This document shows, piece after piece, positions 51,059-59,791 of a DNA stretch of 64,000 bases (its first letter is position 1; each line of letters starts with the position of its first letter). The position numbers were made by a program, and so were the translations under genes. Origin of the DNA: Affinirhizobium straminoryzae. Its GTDB lineage: Bacteria > Pseudomonadota > Alphaproteobacteria > Rhizobiales > Rhizobiaceae. Under the pieces are notes generated by a model that had not been told where the DNA came from, ran no database searches, and saw nothing but the letters and a program-made list of their open reading frames with translations. The stretch lies in assembly GCF_007004135.1 (NCBI RefSeq), contig NZ_VJMG01000017.1:1-64000 (forward strand). The letters run 5' to 3'.

Positions 51059-53572
51059 ATGAAGACACAGGCACGGGCGGTGGTGATCGGTGGCGGGGTG
51101 GTCGGTGTTTCGACCCTCTATCACCTGGCGAAGAAGGGCTGGAGCGACGTCGTCCTCATCGAGCGCAAGGAACTGACTTCCGGTTCCACCTGGCATGCAG
51201 CCGGCCTTTTGCCGCTGTTCAACCTGTCCTACTCGGTTGGTCAGCTGCATAAATATTCTGTCCGCTTCTACGAGGAGCTGCAGGAAGAAACCGGCATGAA
51301 TGTCGGCTTCTCCAAGGTCTCCAACATCCGTCTCGCCCGCACCAAAGACCGCTGGGACGAATACATGTACTATGCCGGCATCGCAGAGACGATCGGCGTG
51401 AAGGTGAATGTCCTGACGCCGGATCAGGTCAAGGAAATCTGGCCGCTCTGCGAAACGGACGGCCTGCTCGGCGCCATCCAGCATCCGGACGACGGCTATA
51501 TCCAGCCGGCCGACCTCACTCAGGCGCTGGCCAAGGGCGCGCGCGACCGTGGCGCTACCATTTACCGCAACACCACGGTGACCGGCATCGAGCAGCTGGC
51601 CGATGGCCAGTGGAAGGTGACGACCGACAAGGGCGAGATTGTCGCCGAGCACATCATTTCCTGCACCGGTTCCTTTGCCCGCAAGACCGGCGAGATGGTC
51701 GGCCTCAACATCCCGGTCATTCCGGTCGAGCACCAGTATATCGTCACCGAGCCGCATCCGGCGATCCAGGAACGCCGCAGACAGGGTCTGCCTGAAATGG
51801 GCGTGCTGCGCGAATCGGATTCGGCCTGGTACATGCGCGAGGAAGCCGGCGGCCTCATTCTGGGTCCCTATGAAGTCGGTGCGCCGGTCTGTTATGTCGA
51901 TGGTCCGTCCGACGAGAGCGAGTACGAACTGTTCCAGGAGGATCTCGACCGTCTGATGCCGCATATCGAGACGGCAATTGCCCGCGTGCCGGCCTTCGGC
52001 GAAGTCGGCATCAAGAAGGTCTATAACGGCGCGATCGCCTATACGCCGGATGGCAATCCGATCGTCGGTCCGGCGCCGGGCCTGAAAAACTTCTGGCTGA
52101 ACGAAGGTCATTCCTTCGGCATCACCGCCGCCGGCGGTGCCGGATGGCAGCTGGCAGAATGGATCGTCGACGGCGAGCCGACCGTCGATCTGATGGGCGT
52201 CGATCCGCGCCGCTTCGGTCCTTATGCGACGGAAGGCTATCTCATCGCCAAGAACGAGGAGGCCTATGCCAATGTCTTCACCATGCATTATCCCGACGAG
52301 GAGCGTGCTGCCGCCCGTCCGCTGAAGACCACGCCGATCTATGACCGCCTCAAGAAACTCGGTGGCGTCTTCGGCTCGCTCTATGGCTGGGAGCGTGCCA
52401 ACTGGTATGCGCCGGAAGGCTATGAACTGCCGGAAACGGAAAAGGGTGTTGGCGCCGACGTCATCACCAATCACAATTACGCCGCCCCTCTCGAAGACGG
52501 CCGTTACGTCGAGAAGTGGTCGTTCCGCCGTTCCAACTATTTCGAGCATGTCGGCAACGAGGTGAAGAACGTTCACGAGAATGTCGGCGTTCTCGACATG
52601 TCGCCCTTTGCCAAGATGGAAGTGACCGGCCCCGGTGCGCGCGACTGGCTGGACAGCATTTTTGCCAATGTGATCCCGAAGAAGCGCGGCCGCATCGCGC
52701 TCTGCCATGTGCCGACGCCGGCCGGCGGCGTGAAGGCGGAATTCACCGTCTACGAATGGGCGCCGGGCCGCTTCTATCTCGTCTCGGCCGGCGGTCTGGA
52801 AGCCCATGACCATGACCTGCTCTGGCGCCTTGCCCCGAAGGACGGGTCGGTCACCCTGCAGCCGATCACCCAGAAATACGGCGTGCTGGTTCTTGCCGGC
52901 CCGAAGTCGCGCGCGGTGCTGAAGAAGCTCACCCGCACCAGCCTCGAGAACAAGGATTTCCCGTGGCTGACGGGCAAGCCGATCTCCGTCGGTGTCGCGA
53001 GCGCCCATGCGCTGCGCGTCAACTTCATCGGCGAACTCGGCTGGGAACTGCATCACCCGATTGAAATGCAGGCCTACATCTTCGATCGGCTGATGGAAGC
53101 CGGCGCCGAATTCGGCATCAAGCCCTTCGGTATCCGCGCCATGGTGTCGATGGCCGTGGAGAAGTCCTATCGCAACATGGGCCGCGAGCTTTCCATCGAA
53201 TACAACGCTTTCGAATCCGGTCTCGACCGCTTCATCCGCCCGGAAAAGAACTTCATTGGCCGTGACGCGATGCTGGCCGCCCGTGACAAGGGCCTGCGCT
53301 GGAACTTCGTGACGCTGACGCTGGAGGGCAATACGGATGTGGATGCGCGCGGCTCCGAGGCGATCTATGACGAGACGGGCGCACTTGCCGGCCGCGTCAC
53401 GAGCGGTGGCTACGGCTGGCGCATCGGCAAGTCGGTGGCGCTGGCCATGGTCAAGCCTGCCTATGCGGTGGATGGAACGCGGCTGAAGGTGCGCATCCTC
53501 GGTTCGCTCTACGACGCGACGGTGGTTCCGGAAAGCCCATTCGACCCGGACAATGCCGCCATTCGCGCCTGA
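51059..53572 (+). CDS. FAD-dependent dehydrogenase with GcvT domain (dimethylglycine/sarcosine dehydrogenase type)
   Basis: 837 residues. N-terminal FAD/DAO domain with VVIGGGVVGVSTLYHLAKKG (residues 8-27). TSGSTWHAAGL places a His at 46, where dimethylglycine dehydrogenases bind FAD covalently. The C-terminal 400 residues are a GcvT-like folate domain (EVTGPGARDWLDSIF ... GELGWELHHPIEMQAY ... GRVTSGGYGWRIGKSVALAMV). The enzyme demethylates N-methylated glycine and passes the one-carbon unit to tetrahydrofolate. Nearby GbdR-like regulator and corrinoid genes favour dimethylglycine as substrate; sarcosine is the alternative. Confidence 0.88.
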   Translation: MKTQARAVVIGGGVVGVSTLYHLAKKGWSDVVLIERKELTSGSTWHAAGLLPLFNLSYSVGQLHKYSVRFYEELQEETGMNVGFSKVSNIRLARTKDRWDEYMYYAGIAETIGVKVNVLTPDQVKEIWPLCETDGLLGAIQHPDDGYIQPADLTQALAKGARDRGATIYRNTTVTGIEQLADGQWKVTTDKGEIVAEHIISCTGSFARKTGEMVGLNIPVIPVEHQYIVTEPHPAIQERRRQGLPEMGVLRESDSAWYMREEAGGLILGPYEVGAPVCYVDGPSDESEYELFQEDLDRLMPHIETAIARVPAFGEVGIKKVYNGAIAYTPDGNPIVGPAPGLKNFWLNEGHSFGITAAGGAGWQLAEWIVDGEPTVDLMGVDPRRFGPYATEGYLIAKNEEAYANVFTMHYPDEERAAARPLKTTPIYDRLKKLGGVFGSLYGWERANWYAPEGYELPETEKGVGADVITNHNYAAPLEDGRYVEKWSFRRSNYFEHVGNEVKNVHENVGVLDMSPFAKMEVTGPGARDWLDSIFANVIPKKRGRIALCHVPTPAGGVKAEFTVYEWAPGRFYLVSAGGLEAHDHDLLWRLAPKDGSVTLQPITQKYGVLVLAGPKSRAVLKKLTRTSLENKDFPWLTGKPISVGVASAHALRVNFIGELGWELHHPIEMQAYIFDRLMEAGAEFGIKPFGIRAMVSMAVEKSYRNMGRELSIEYNAFESGLDRFIRPEKNFIGRDAMLAARDKGLRWNFVTLTLEGNTDVDARGSEAIYDETGALAGRVTSGGYGWRIGKSVALAMVKPAYAVDGTRLKVRILGSLYDATVVPESPFDPDNAAIRA

Positions 53573-53618
53573 GGCGAAATTTCGCAACAGCTTAAAAGAG
53601 TTGATTGACCATGATTGC

Positions 53619-53646
53619 AAGGCGGCCTTCCGGGGCCGCCTTTTTC
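53619..53646 (+). terminator. Terminator after the FAD/GcvT gene
   Basis: AAGGCGGCC (53619-53627) pairs perfectly with GGCCGCCTT (53634-53642) around TTCCGG, then TTTC. A textbook intrinsic terminator 46 bases after the stop codon, so the response regulator that follows is a separate unit. Confidence 0.88.
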
Positions 53647-53739
53647 GCTTGATTTCACCCGTTCCGCTTGTCGCGCTTAAGGGTTCGGCAAGCGCCGATG
53701 CCTATTGTCAAGTCATCGCGAATATAAAGAAGGCGGGCC

Positions 53740-54576
53740 ATGACATACTTGGGTTTATCGGGAATGCATTACTCGGGCGAACAGTTTCCGGATGCCCGCA
53801 TCATCGTGGCAGAGGATTCCAACGTCTTCACCTCGATGATCCGTCAGCGGCTCAAGGAAATCTTCGGCATCGAGGTCGAGATCTGCCGGACCTATGAAGA
53901 CCTGATGATGGCCAATGAACTGTCGGAAGAGCCGGTGACCCTGGCGATTTCCAACATCAACCTTCCCGGTGCCGAAAATGGCGAGGCCCTCGAATACCTG
54001 CTTGATCTGAACATCCCGACGATCGTTTTCACCGGCACCTTCCAGGAGCAGACCCGCGAAAAGCTGCTGGCCAAGGACATCGTCGACTACATTCTGAAGG
54101 ACAGCATCTTCGCGGTGGAAATGCTGGTCGAATCGGTCTGCCGCTTCCTCACCAACCATCGCCACCATGTGCTGATCGTCGATGACAGCCCGACGGCGCG
54201 TGCGCTGCTCTCCACCCGCCTGAAGCGCTACAATTTCCGCGTCAGTGTCGCCGAAAGCGGTGCCAAGGCCATCGATCTTCTCAAGAAGAATGCCGATATC
54301 GGCCTTGTCGTGACCGATTACAACATGCCCGATATCGACGGATTCGAGCTGACGCGGCGAATCCGCTCGGTGCGCGGCTCGCATGAGCTGCGCGTGATCG
54401 GGGTATCCTCCTCCACAGACCGGCTTCTGTCGGCACGCTTCCTGAAGGCCGGCGGCAATGATTTCATGCTGCGCCCCTTCATCGACGAGGAATTCTACTG
54501 CCGCGTCAACCAGAACCTCGACACCCTGGTGCAGATCAAGTCCATGCAGGCCCAGCGTAACGCACGCGTCGCGTGA
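53740..54576 (+). CDS. Response regulator with two receiver domains, the first degenerate
   Basis: 278 residues, no output domain. The first receiver (about 20-140) keeps the acidic pair (AEDS, E25/D26), the Thr of VFTGT and the Lys of YILKDS. Its phosphoryl-Asp position is Asn (N72 in ISNINLPG), so it should not be phosphorylated normally. The second receiver (about 145-262) is intact (VLIVDDSP, Asp in LVVTDYNMPDIDG, VIGVSSS, MLRPF). Such stand-alone double receivers often relay signals or control c-di-GMP or motility by protein contact. No histidine kinase is adjacent. GAAGG precedes the ATG. Confidence 0.85.
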   Translation: MTYLGLSGMHYSGEQFPDARIIVAEDSNVFTSMIRQRLKEIFGIEVEICRTYEDLMMANELSEEPVTLAISNINLPGAENGEALEYLLDLNIPTIVFTGTFQEQTREKLLAKDIVDYILKDSIFAVEMLVESVCRFLTNHRHHVLIVDDSPTARALLSTRLKRYNFRVSVAESGAKAIDLLKKNADIGLVVTDYNMPDIDGFELTRRIRSVRGSHELRVIGVSSSTDRLLSARFLKAGGNDFMLRPFIDEEFYCRVNQNLDTLVQIKSMQAQRNARVA

Positions 54577-54626
54577 GGCGAGGGGCAGGCCAAGCCAAGC
54601 TGCGAGACAAAACGTTTCTCCCCGCG

Positions 54627-54660
54627 ATCCGCCGCGTGCTGCAAGGCTGCGGCGGATTTG
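54627..54660 (+). terminator. Hairpin after the response regulator
   Basis: ATCCGCCGC (54627-54635) pairs perfectly with GCGGCGGAT (54649-54657) around a 13-base loop, then TTGCG. It lies between the convergent response regulator and GlxA-type genes; the T-run is short. Confidence 0.6.
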
Positions 54661-54679
54661 CGTTGACGGGGGCTTGCCG

Positions 54680-55699
54680 TCAGACCACGACGCCGGTGCG
54701 TGACGTGTTCAGCGTCAGCTTGCGCTCGGCGCGTTCCTGTTGCGGCGAGCGGTTATAGACCTCGCGATAGCACTTGGAGAAGTGCGAGGCCGAGACGAAG
54801 CCGCAGGCGACCGCCACCTCCACCACCGGCATCGAGGATTGCACCAGCAGATGGCGGGCGCGGTCCAGCCGGATTTCCAGATAGTAGCGGGCCGGCGAGC
54901 GGCCCATTTCCTGGCGGAACAGGCGCTCGATCTGGCGGCGCGACAGGCCGACATCATCGGCGATCTCGATCAGCGACATGGGTTCGGCAAGGTTGCTTTC
55001 CATCAGTTCGATGATCTGCAGCACCTTGCCGTTCTGCACGCCGAGGCGCGCCCTGAGCGGCAGCCGCTGGCGGTCATGCGGGTTGCGCACGCGGTCTGTC
55101 AGTTGTTGCTCGCAGACGCGGTTCACCAGTGTCTCGCCGAAATCCTGGCCGATCAGGTTCAGCATCATGTCGAGCGAGGCGGTGCCGCCGGCGCAGGTGT
55201 AGAGGTTGCTGTCCACCTCGTAGAGATCGGCATAGACCTCCGCCTGCGGAAAGGCTTCGGAAAAGCCCGGCAGGTTTTCCCAATGGATCGCGCAGCGCTT
55301 GCCGTTCAGGAGTCCTGCCTGGGCCAGCACATGCGCGCCCGTACAGAGGCTGCCGACGGCCACACCGCGATTATAGGTCTCGCGCAGAAAGGCGTTCACC
55401 GACTTGTTGTTGAATTCTTCCACGTAGATGCCGGAACAGATCAGCACCATGTTGGGCCGGTGTTCGCCGCCGAGATGTCGGCGTTCATCGGCAAGCGAGG
55501 TGTTGACGTCAATGGCGATGCCGCTCGACGAATAGACCTTCTGTCCGTCGACAGAGGCAATGCGCCAGTCGTAGGCAGGATAGCCGAGCATGCGATTGGC
55601 GATGCGGAGCGTTTCCACGGCGGCGGAAAAGGGAAGCATGGTAAAGTGCGGAATGAGAAAGAAGACGAGCGTTCGTTTTTTCGGTTGGGGCTTGTTCAT
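54680..55699 (-). CDS. GlxA/GbdR-type AraC-family transcription regulator
   Basis: 339 residues from the ATG at 55699. N-terminal DJ-1/PfpI-like ligand domain (about 8-195), with GSLCTGAHVLAQAGLLNGKRCAIHWE covering the nucleophile-elbow region and NLYTCAGGTASLDMMLNLI. The C-terminal AraC HTH pair (about 235-330) contains MSLIEIADDVGLSRRQIERLFRQEMG and VAVACGFVSASHFSKCYREVYNRSP. The architecture matches GbdR and CdhR, activators of glycine betaine, dimethylglycine and carnitine catabolism. Given the neighbours, it probably activates the dehydrogenase and/or corrinoid genes. Confidence 0.85.
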   Translation of the reverse strand: MNKPQPKKRTLVFFLIPHFTMLPFSAAVETLRIANRMLGYPAYDWRIASVDGQKVYSSSGIAIDVNTSLADERRHLGGEHRPNMVLICSGIYVEEFNNKSVNAFLRETYNRGVAVGSLCTGAHVLAQAGLLNGKRCAIHWENLPGFSEAFPQAEVYADLYEVDSNLYTCAGGTASLDMMLNLIGQDFGETLVNRVCEQQLTDRVRNPHDRQRLPLRARLGVQNGKVLQIIELMESNLAEPMSLIEIADDVGLSRRQIERLFRQEMGRSPARYYLEIRLDRARHLLVQSSMPVVEVAVACGFVSASHFSKCYREVYNRSPQQERAERKLTLNTSRTGVVV

Positions 55700-55967
55700 C
55701 GCGAGGGCTCCGTGGCGGCCTGCTATTCCTCGCGTGAAAATATAGCCTCTTAATGTTCGATATGCGACATCGAGATCGGTATTCACGTCGCGGATACAAA
55801 AGTTCTCGCGGCTGATCTTGCATTTTTGTGACTGCCTAAAAGCTTTGCCTGGAGAAAGTTCAATTGGCTAAAGTTTGGGCCAGGTTGTATCAGTAACGAA
55901 TAAAATAGAAATCCCGCATCCATGGCTGTCACGGATGCGGGAAAAGGCCATGTCGCAATCGGGCATG

Positions 55968-56225
55968 TCAGTTGCGCTCCGGCTTCTGCATGTCGCTGGC
56001 CGGCCAGCCGAGGTCCTTGCGCAGGTCGAAGGGCAGGGCTTCCAGCATCCGTTCCGTCTGACGCCGTCGGTAGGCGCGCTGCTGGCTGCTGATCCAGTGG
56101 CCGAGTGCCGAAAGGCTGGTGGAAAGCCATGTCTGAACCGGACCTCTCGCCTGCCGGCCGGAGATCTCGGTAGCGAACCAGCGGCTGGTCCGCCGGACCG
56201 GCCGGTGATCGATGATGATCGTCAT
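55968..56225 (-). CDS. DUF1127 family small protein
   Basis: 85 residues. The C-terminal block RRRQTERMLEALPFDLRKDLGWPASD is the short DUF1127 motif (L-x-x-L-x-x-x-L-R-K-D-L/I-G). Several such small basic proteins occur in every rhizobial genome; some bind RNA or affect phosphate and carbon metabolism. No role can be given for this one. Monocistronic, with its promoter in the 56226-56370 gap. Confidence 0.82.
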   Translation of the reverse strand: MTIIIDHRPVRRTSRWFATEISGRQARGPVQTWLSTSLSALGHWISSQQRAYRRRQTERMLEALPFDLRKDLGWPASDMQKPERN

Positions 56226-56438
56226 GTCTCGTATCCTTCTTTGTTGCTCACACCCGGGAAAGGCCCGGGCGGATCAGTCATGCGCGCATCCAATCCTTCA
56301 ATCAATCGAATGGATTTTATATGTGCCATGACATTTTGTGGTGTTCCTTGATCCACGCTGGCAGGATGCAGGGTGATTGACGATCAATCAAACGAAATGA
56401 TATGGTGCTTATGTTCAGCTAATTTGAAAGATGAGCCG

Positions 56439-57335
56439 ATGAACCTGCCCTTCCGCCCGTCCCTGCCGCTGCTCGACAACGACGTGCTGCGCACCTTCGT
56501 CGCGATCGCCGATACCGGCAATTTCTCCACCGCCGCGGAAGCCGTGCTGCGGACGCCGTCCGCTGTCTCCATGCAGATCAAGAAACTGGAGGAGCAACTC
56601 AGAGTGACGCTGTTTCTGCGCGACGCGCGATCGGTGACGTTGACACCGCATGGCGAGATGCTCCTCTCCTATGCGCGACGCATGATCGCGCTGTCGAACG
56701 AGGCGGTGTCGCGCTTCCTGATGCCGGAACTCTCCGGCATCGTGCGCCTTGGTGCGGCGGACGACATTGCCGAACGCCTGCTGCCGAGCATCCTCAAGGA
56801 TTTTGCCGGAAAGTTTCCGGGCATCATGGTGGATGTGACGGTGGACATGAGCATGCGCCTTCGCCGGCGCATCGATGAGCAGCGGCTGGATCTGGCGCTG
56901 ATCAACTATTCGCAGCGTCCGCATGCGGCGGTCGGCGAACTCGTGTACAAGGACAAGCTGGTCTGGGCCGGTGCCCGTTGCGGCACGGCGCATCTGCGCG
57001 ATCCGCTGCCGATTTCGATCTGGGAAGATGGCTGCATCTGGCGGCAGGTGGCGGTGGCCGGGCTCGAAACCATGAAGCGGCCCTATCGCATCGCCTATCT
57101 CAGTGCCAACACCATGGCGCAGCGCGCGGCTGTCGTATCCGATCTCGCGATCGCACCGTTCCCGCGTTCCTACATCACCGATGACATGGCGATCCTCGGG
57201 GTCAAGGAAGGTCTGCCTGACCTGATGAGTTTCGATGTGCGGCTGCTGTCGTCCGGTGACCTCTCGGTGCCGGCCAAGGCGGTGGCGCAAAGCATCCGCG
57301 AGGCCTATAGCGAGATGGAGCGGGAGGCAGCCTAA
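56439..57335 (+). CDS. LysR-family transcriptional regulator
   Basis: 298 residues from the ATG at 56439. N-terminal winged HTH (about 15-75: DVLRTFVAIADTGNFSTAAEAVLRTPSAVSMQIKKLEEQL). The C-terminal substrate-binding domain starts near ELSGIVRLGAADDIAERLLPSIL. It is convergent with the corrinoid activase gene, with only 26 bases between the two stops. It may regulate the one-carbon cluster. The ligand is not predictable. Confidence 0.88.
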   Translation: MNLPFRPSLPLLDNDVLRTFVAIADTGNFSTAAEAVLRTPSAVSMQIKKLEEQLRVTLFLRDARSVTLTPHGEMLLSYARRMIALSNEAVSRFLMPELSGIVRLGAADDIAERLLPSILKDFAGKFPGIMVDVTVDMSMRLRRRIDEQRLDLALINYSQRPHAAVGELVYKDKLVWAGARCGTAHLRDPLPISIWEDGCIWRQVAVAGLETMKRPYRIAYLSANTMAQRAAVVSDLAIAPFPRSYITDDMAILGVKEGLPDLMSFDVRLLSSGDLSVPAKAVAQSIREAYSEMEREAA

Positions 57336-57361
57336 CGCGTCTTCGGCATCCGCACGGGTGC

Positions 57362-59389
57362 TTAATCGCGGCTGCGGCGGCGCCTGCGGCCGCAAGCCTC
57401 GCCTTCGCCGCTCTCGGCCTTGCGCTCCGGCAGGCGGACAACTTTTGACAGATGCGGGAAGGCGTCCACCTTGTTGGGCAGCGCCATGGCATCCACGAAA
57501 TGCTGCTGGAAGCTCGGCTCCAGCGCGGTTTCGATCTTTTCGATGCGTCCGACCAATGCCTCGATCTCGCGGCGGTGATCGCGGTTGAGCAGGCACATGC
57601 GCGCGCCAGTTCCCGCCGCATTGCCGACAGCCTTGACCCGCCCCAGATCGCAATCCGGAATGAGGCCGAGAACCATGGCATAGGTGGGATCGATGAAGGT
57701 TCCGAACGCGCCGGCGAGACCGATCCGGTCGACCGTCGCCACACCCTGGCGGTCCATCAGCAGCTTCACGCCGGCATAGAGCGCTGCCTTGGCAAGCTGG
57801 ATGGCGCGGATATCGTTCTGCGTCACCGTGATGCGCGGCTCGCCGTCAGAGAGCAGATAGGAAAAGGTGCGCCCGTTCGCCACGATGCGCGGGCTTCTCC
57901 CGGCAAGCGTACCGTCGATCACGCCGTCCTCGGAGAGAATGCCGGCGAGGTAAAGTTCCGCCACCACCTCGATGATGCCGGAGCCGCAGATGCCGGTCAC
58001 CTTGATCGTCTCGGCGGCCTCGGCAAAGCCCGGCTCGTCTGACCAGGGCTCGATACCGATCACGCGAAAGCGCGGTTCGAGCGTGACGGGATCGATGCGC
58101 ACCCGCTCGATGGCACCGGGGGCTGCGCGCTGGCCGCCGGAGATTTCCGCCCCCTCGAAGGCGGGGCCTGTGGGAGAGGAAGCCGCGACGATGCGGCCGG
58201 AATGGCCGAGCACGATTTCTGCATTGGTGCCGATATCGACCAGCAGCATCATGTCGTCCTGCCGGTGTGGTCCCTCGGCCAGCGTCGCCGCGGCCGCATC
58301 CGCGCCCACATGGCCGGCAATGCAGGGCAGGAGATAGCTGCGGGTGCCGTCGTTCATCGCAAGCCCGAGGTCGCTGGCGCGCGCCTGAACCGCGCGCGAG
58401 ACGGCGAGCGCAAACGGCGCCCCGCCTAGTTCGGTCGGATCGATGCCGAGGAACAGATGGTGCATGATCGGATTGCCGACGAAGACGCTGTCCAGAATAT
58501 CGCTGCGGGCAATGCCGCCGTCCGCGGAGACGCGGTCGATCAGCCCGTTCAGCGCCTCGCGCACGGCATTCGTCATCGCGGCGCGGCCGTCCGGATTCAT
58601 CATCACGTAGGAGACGCGGCTCATCAGGTCTTCGCCGAAGCGGATCTGCGGGTTCGGTGTACCGGCGGACGCAATCGTGCGGCCGGAAAGCAGCGAGGAC
58701 AGGTGCATGGCAATCGTCGTCGAGCCGATGTCGCAGGCAATGCCATAGGCCTCGTTCTTCAGGCCGGGATAGAGCGCGATGAGGTGAGCGCGGTCCGCAG
58801 ACGGATCCTGATGAATGGCGGCCGTTACCTTCCAGCCGCCCTTGCGCAGGATGGATTGCACCTGTGAAAGCAGGTGGGTGTCCACCGCGAGATCGTCAAA
58901 ATGCCAGTCGCGGGCGAGCGACGCCTTCAGCCGGTCGAGATCGCCGAGCGGCTTTTCCATGTCCGGCTCGTCCACCTCGACATAGCACATGCGGATGGCG
59001 GGGTTGCGCTGAATGATGCGGTCGTCGGCGCTCTTGCGCACCAGTTGCGCGTTCACCACCGTATCCTGCGGCACATCGATCACGAGATCGCCGAGAATGG
59101 TGGCGGAGCAGGAGAGGCGGCGTCCCGCCGGCAGGCCGCGCACCTCGTCATAACGCGCCTCGCGGGCACCGGGCGGGGACAGATGGTCGAGCGAGGAGGT
59201 GATCTGGTGCTTGGCGAACTGGCCTTCCTGCACGGAAATCTGGCAACGTCCGCAGGTGGCGCGTCCGCCGCACACGCTTTCCACATAGACGCCAAGCTGG
59301 CGCGCTGCCTCCAGCACAGGCGTGCCCACGGCGAAGCGGCCCCGCTTGCCGGAGGGCATGAAGAGCACGAGCGGATCGGTGTCGGCCAT
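57362..59389 (-). CDS. Corrinoid activation protein: [2Fe-2S] ferredoxin plus ASKHA ATPase (RamA/RACo-like)
   Basis: 675 residues. The N-terminal plant-type [2Fe-2S] ferredoxin domain has ligand cysteines C40, C46, C49 (VCGGRATCGRC) and C94 (LSCSA). After a linker (about 105-200), an ASKHA ATP-binding region begins at ACDIGSTTIAMHL and continues with LLVDIGTNAEIVLG, ISGGQRAAPGAIERV and GLAGAFGTFIDP. Such proteins use ATP and one electron to reduce inactive cob(II)alamin back to Co(I) on corrinoid methyltransferases. It should service the corrinoid protein at 62938-63636. The C-terminus is basic (CGRRRRRSRD). Confidence 0.9.
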   Translation of the reverse strand: MADTDPLVLFMPSGKRGRFAVGTPVLEAARQLGVYVESVCGGRATCGRCQISVQEGQFAKHQITSSLDHLSPPGAREARYDEVRGLPAGRRLSCSATILGDLVIDVPQDTVVNAQLVRKSADDRIIQRNPAIRMCYVEVDEPDMEKPLGDLDRLKASLARDWHFDDLAVDTHLLSQVQSILRKGGWKVTAAIHQDPSADRAHLIALYPGLKNEAYGIACDIGSTTIAMHLSSLLSGRTIASAGTPNPQIRFGEDLMSRVSYVMMNPDGRAAMTNAVREALNGLIDRVSADGGIARSDILDSVFVGNPIMHHLFLGIDPTELGGAPFALAVSRAVQARASDLGLAMNDGTRSYLLPCIAGHVGADAAAATLAEGPHRQDDMMLLVDIGTNAEIVLGHSGRIVAASSPTGPAFEGAEISGGQRAAPGAIERVRIDPVTLEPRFRVIGIEPWSDEPGFAEAAETIKVTGICGSGIIEVVAELYLAGILSEDGVIDGTLAGRSPRIVANGRTFSYLLSDGEPRITVTQNDIRAIQLAKAALYAGVKLLMDRQGVATVDRIGLAGAFGTFIDPTYAMVLGLIPDCDLGRVKAVGNAAGTGARMCLLNRDHRREIEALVGRIEKIETALEPSFQQHFVDAMALPNKVDAFPHLSKVVRLPERKAESGEGEACGRRRRRSRD

Positions 59390-59521
59390 GTCTGTCGCTC
59401 GCCTTGTTCTTCGGCGCCGCGGGCGCCATCCGTTTCGTCTCGTCCGGGAGGCCGCTCGCGGCTTCCCCTGTCAGGGAACCCCGCACCGGCCAGAACGCCG
59501 TCGATGCGGGGCGCATGGGTT

Positions 59522-59635
59522 TTACAGGAACTTTACAAATCCGACGGCCGTCAGCGCCGTCAGGGACGCGACAACAAAGCCGAAGCGAAAGAACATGCGG
59601 CGGCGGTGCTCCGCCCCGGTCCAGTCATACTGCAT
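59522..59635 (-). CDS. 37-residue membrane peptide in the corrinoid cluster
   Basis: ATG at 59635, stop at 59522-59524. It reads MQYDWTGAEHRRRMFFRFGF and then a hydrophobic helix (about residues 20-37, VVASLTALTAVGFVKFL). Single membrane pass with a basic cytoplasmic side. It lies between the methyltransferase and activase genes in the same direction. Coding status rests on position and amphipathic design only; no clear ribosome site. Confidence 0.45.
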   Translation of the reverse strand: MQYDWTGAEHRRRMFFRFGFVVASLTALTAVGFVKFL

Positions 59636-59791
59636 GATGCGGCCTTTCTGTCGCCGTGGCCCGGCTCCTCATGAACGGGCGGGGGACGAAGGCAGATTGG
59701 CATTCCACCTGTCGCAATCCTGTCACGGTCGGCCTGCGCGAGGCTGGCCACGACGATGCAGCAGGCGTGACGGGCGGCAACCGCAAGAGCG

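Noticed and set aside
50915..53620. 901-codon open frame antisense to the FAD/GcvT gene
   Set aside because: Same reason: the plus strand encodes a complete, conserved two-domain enzyme, and the antisense product resembles no family.
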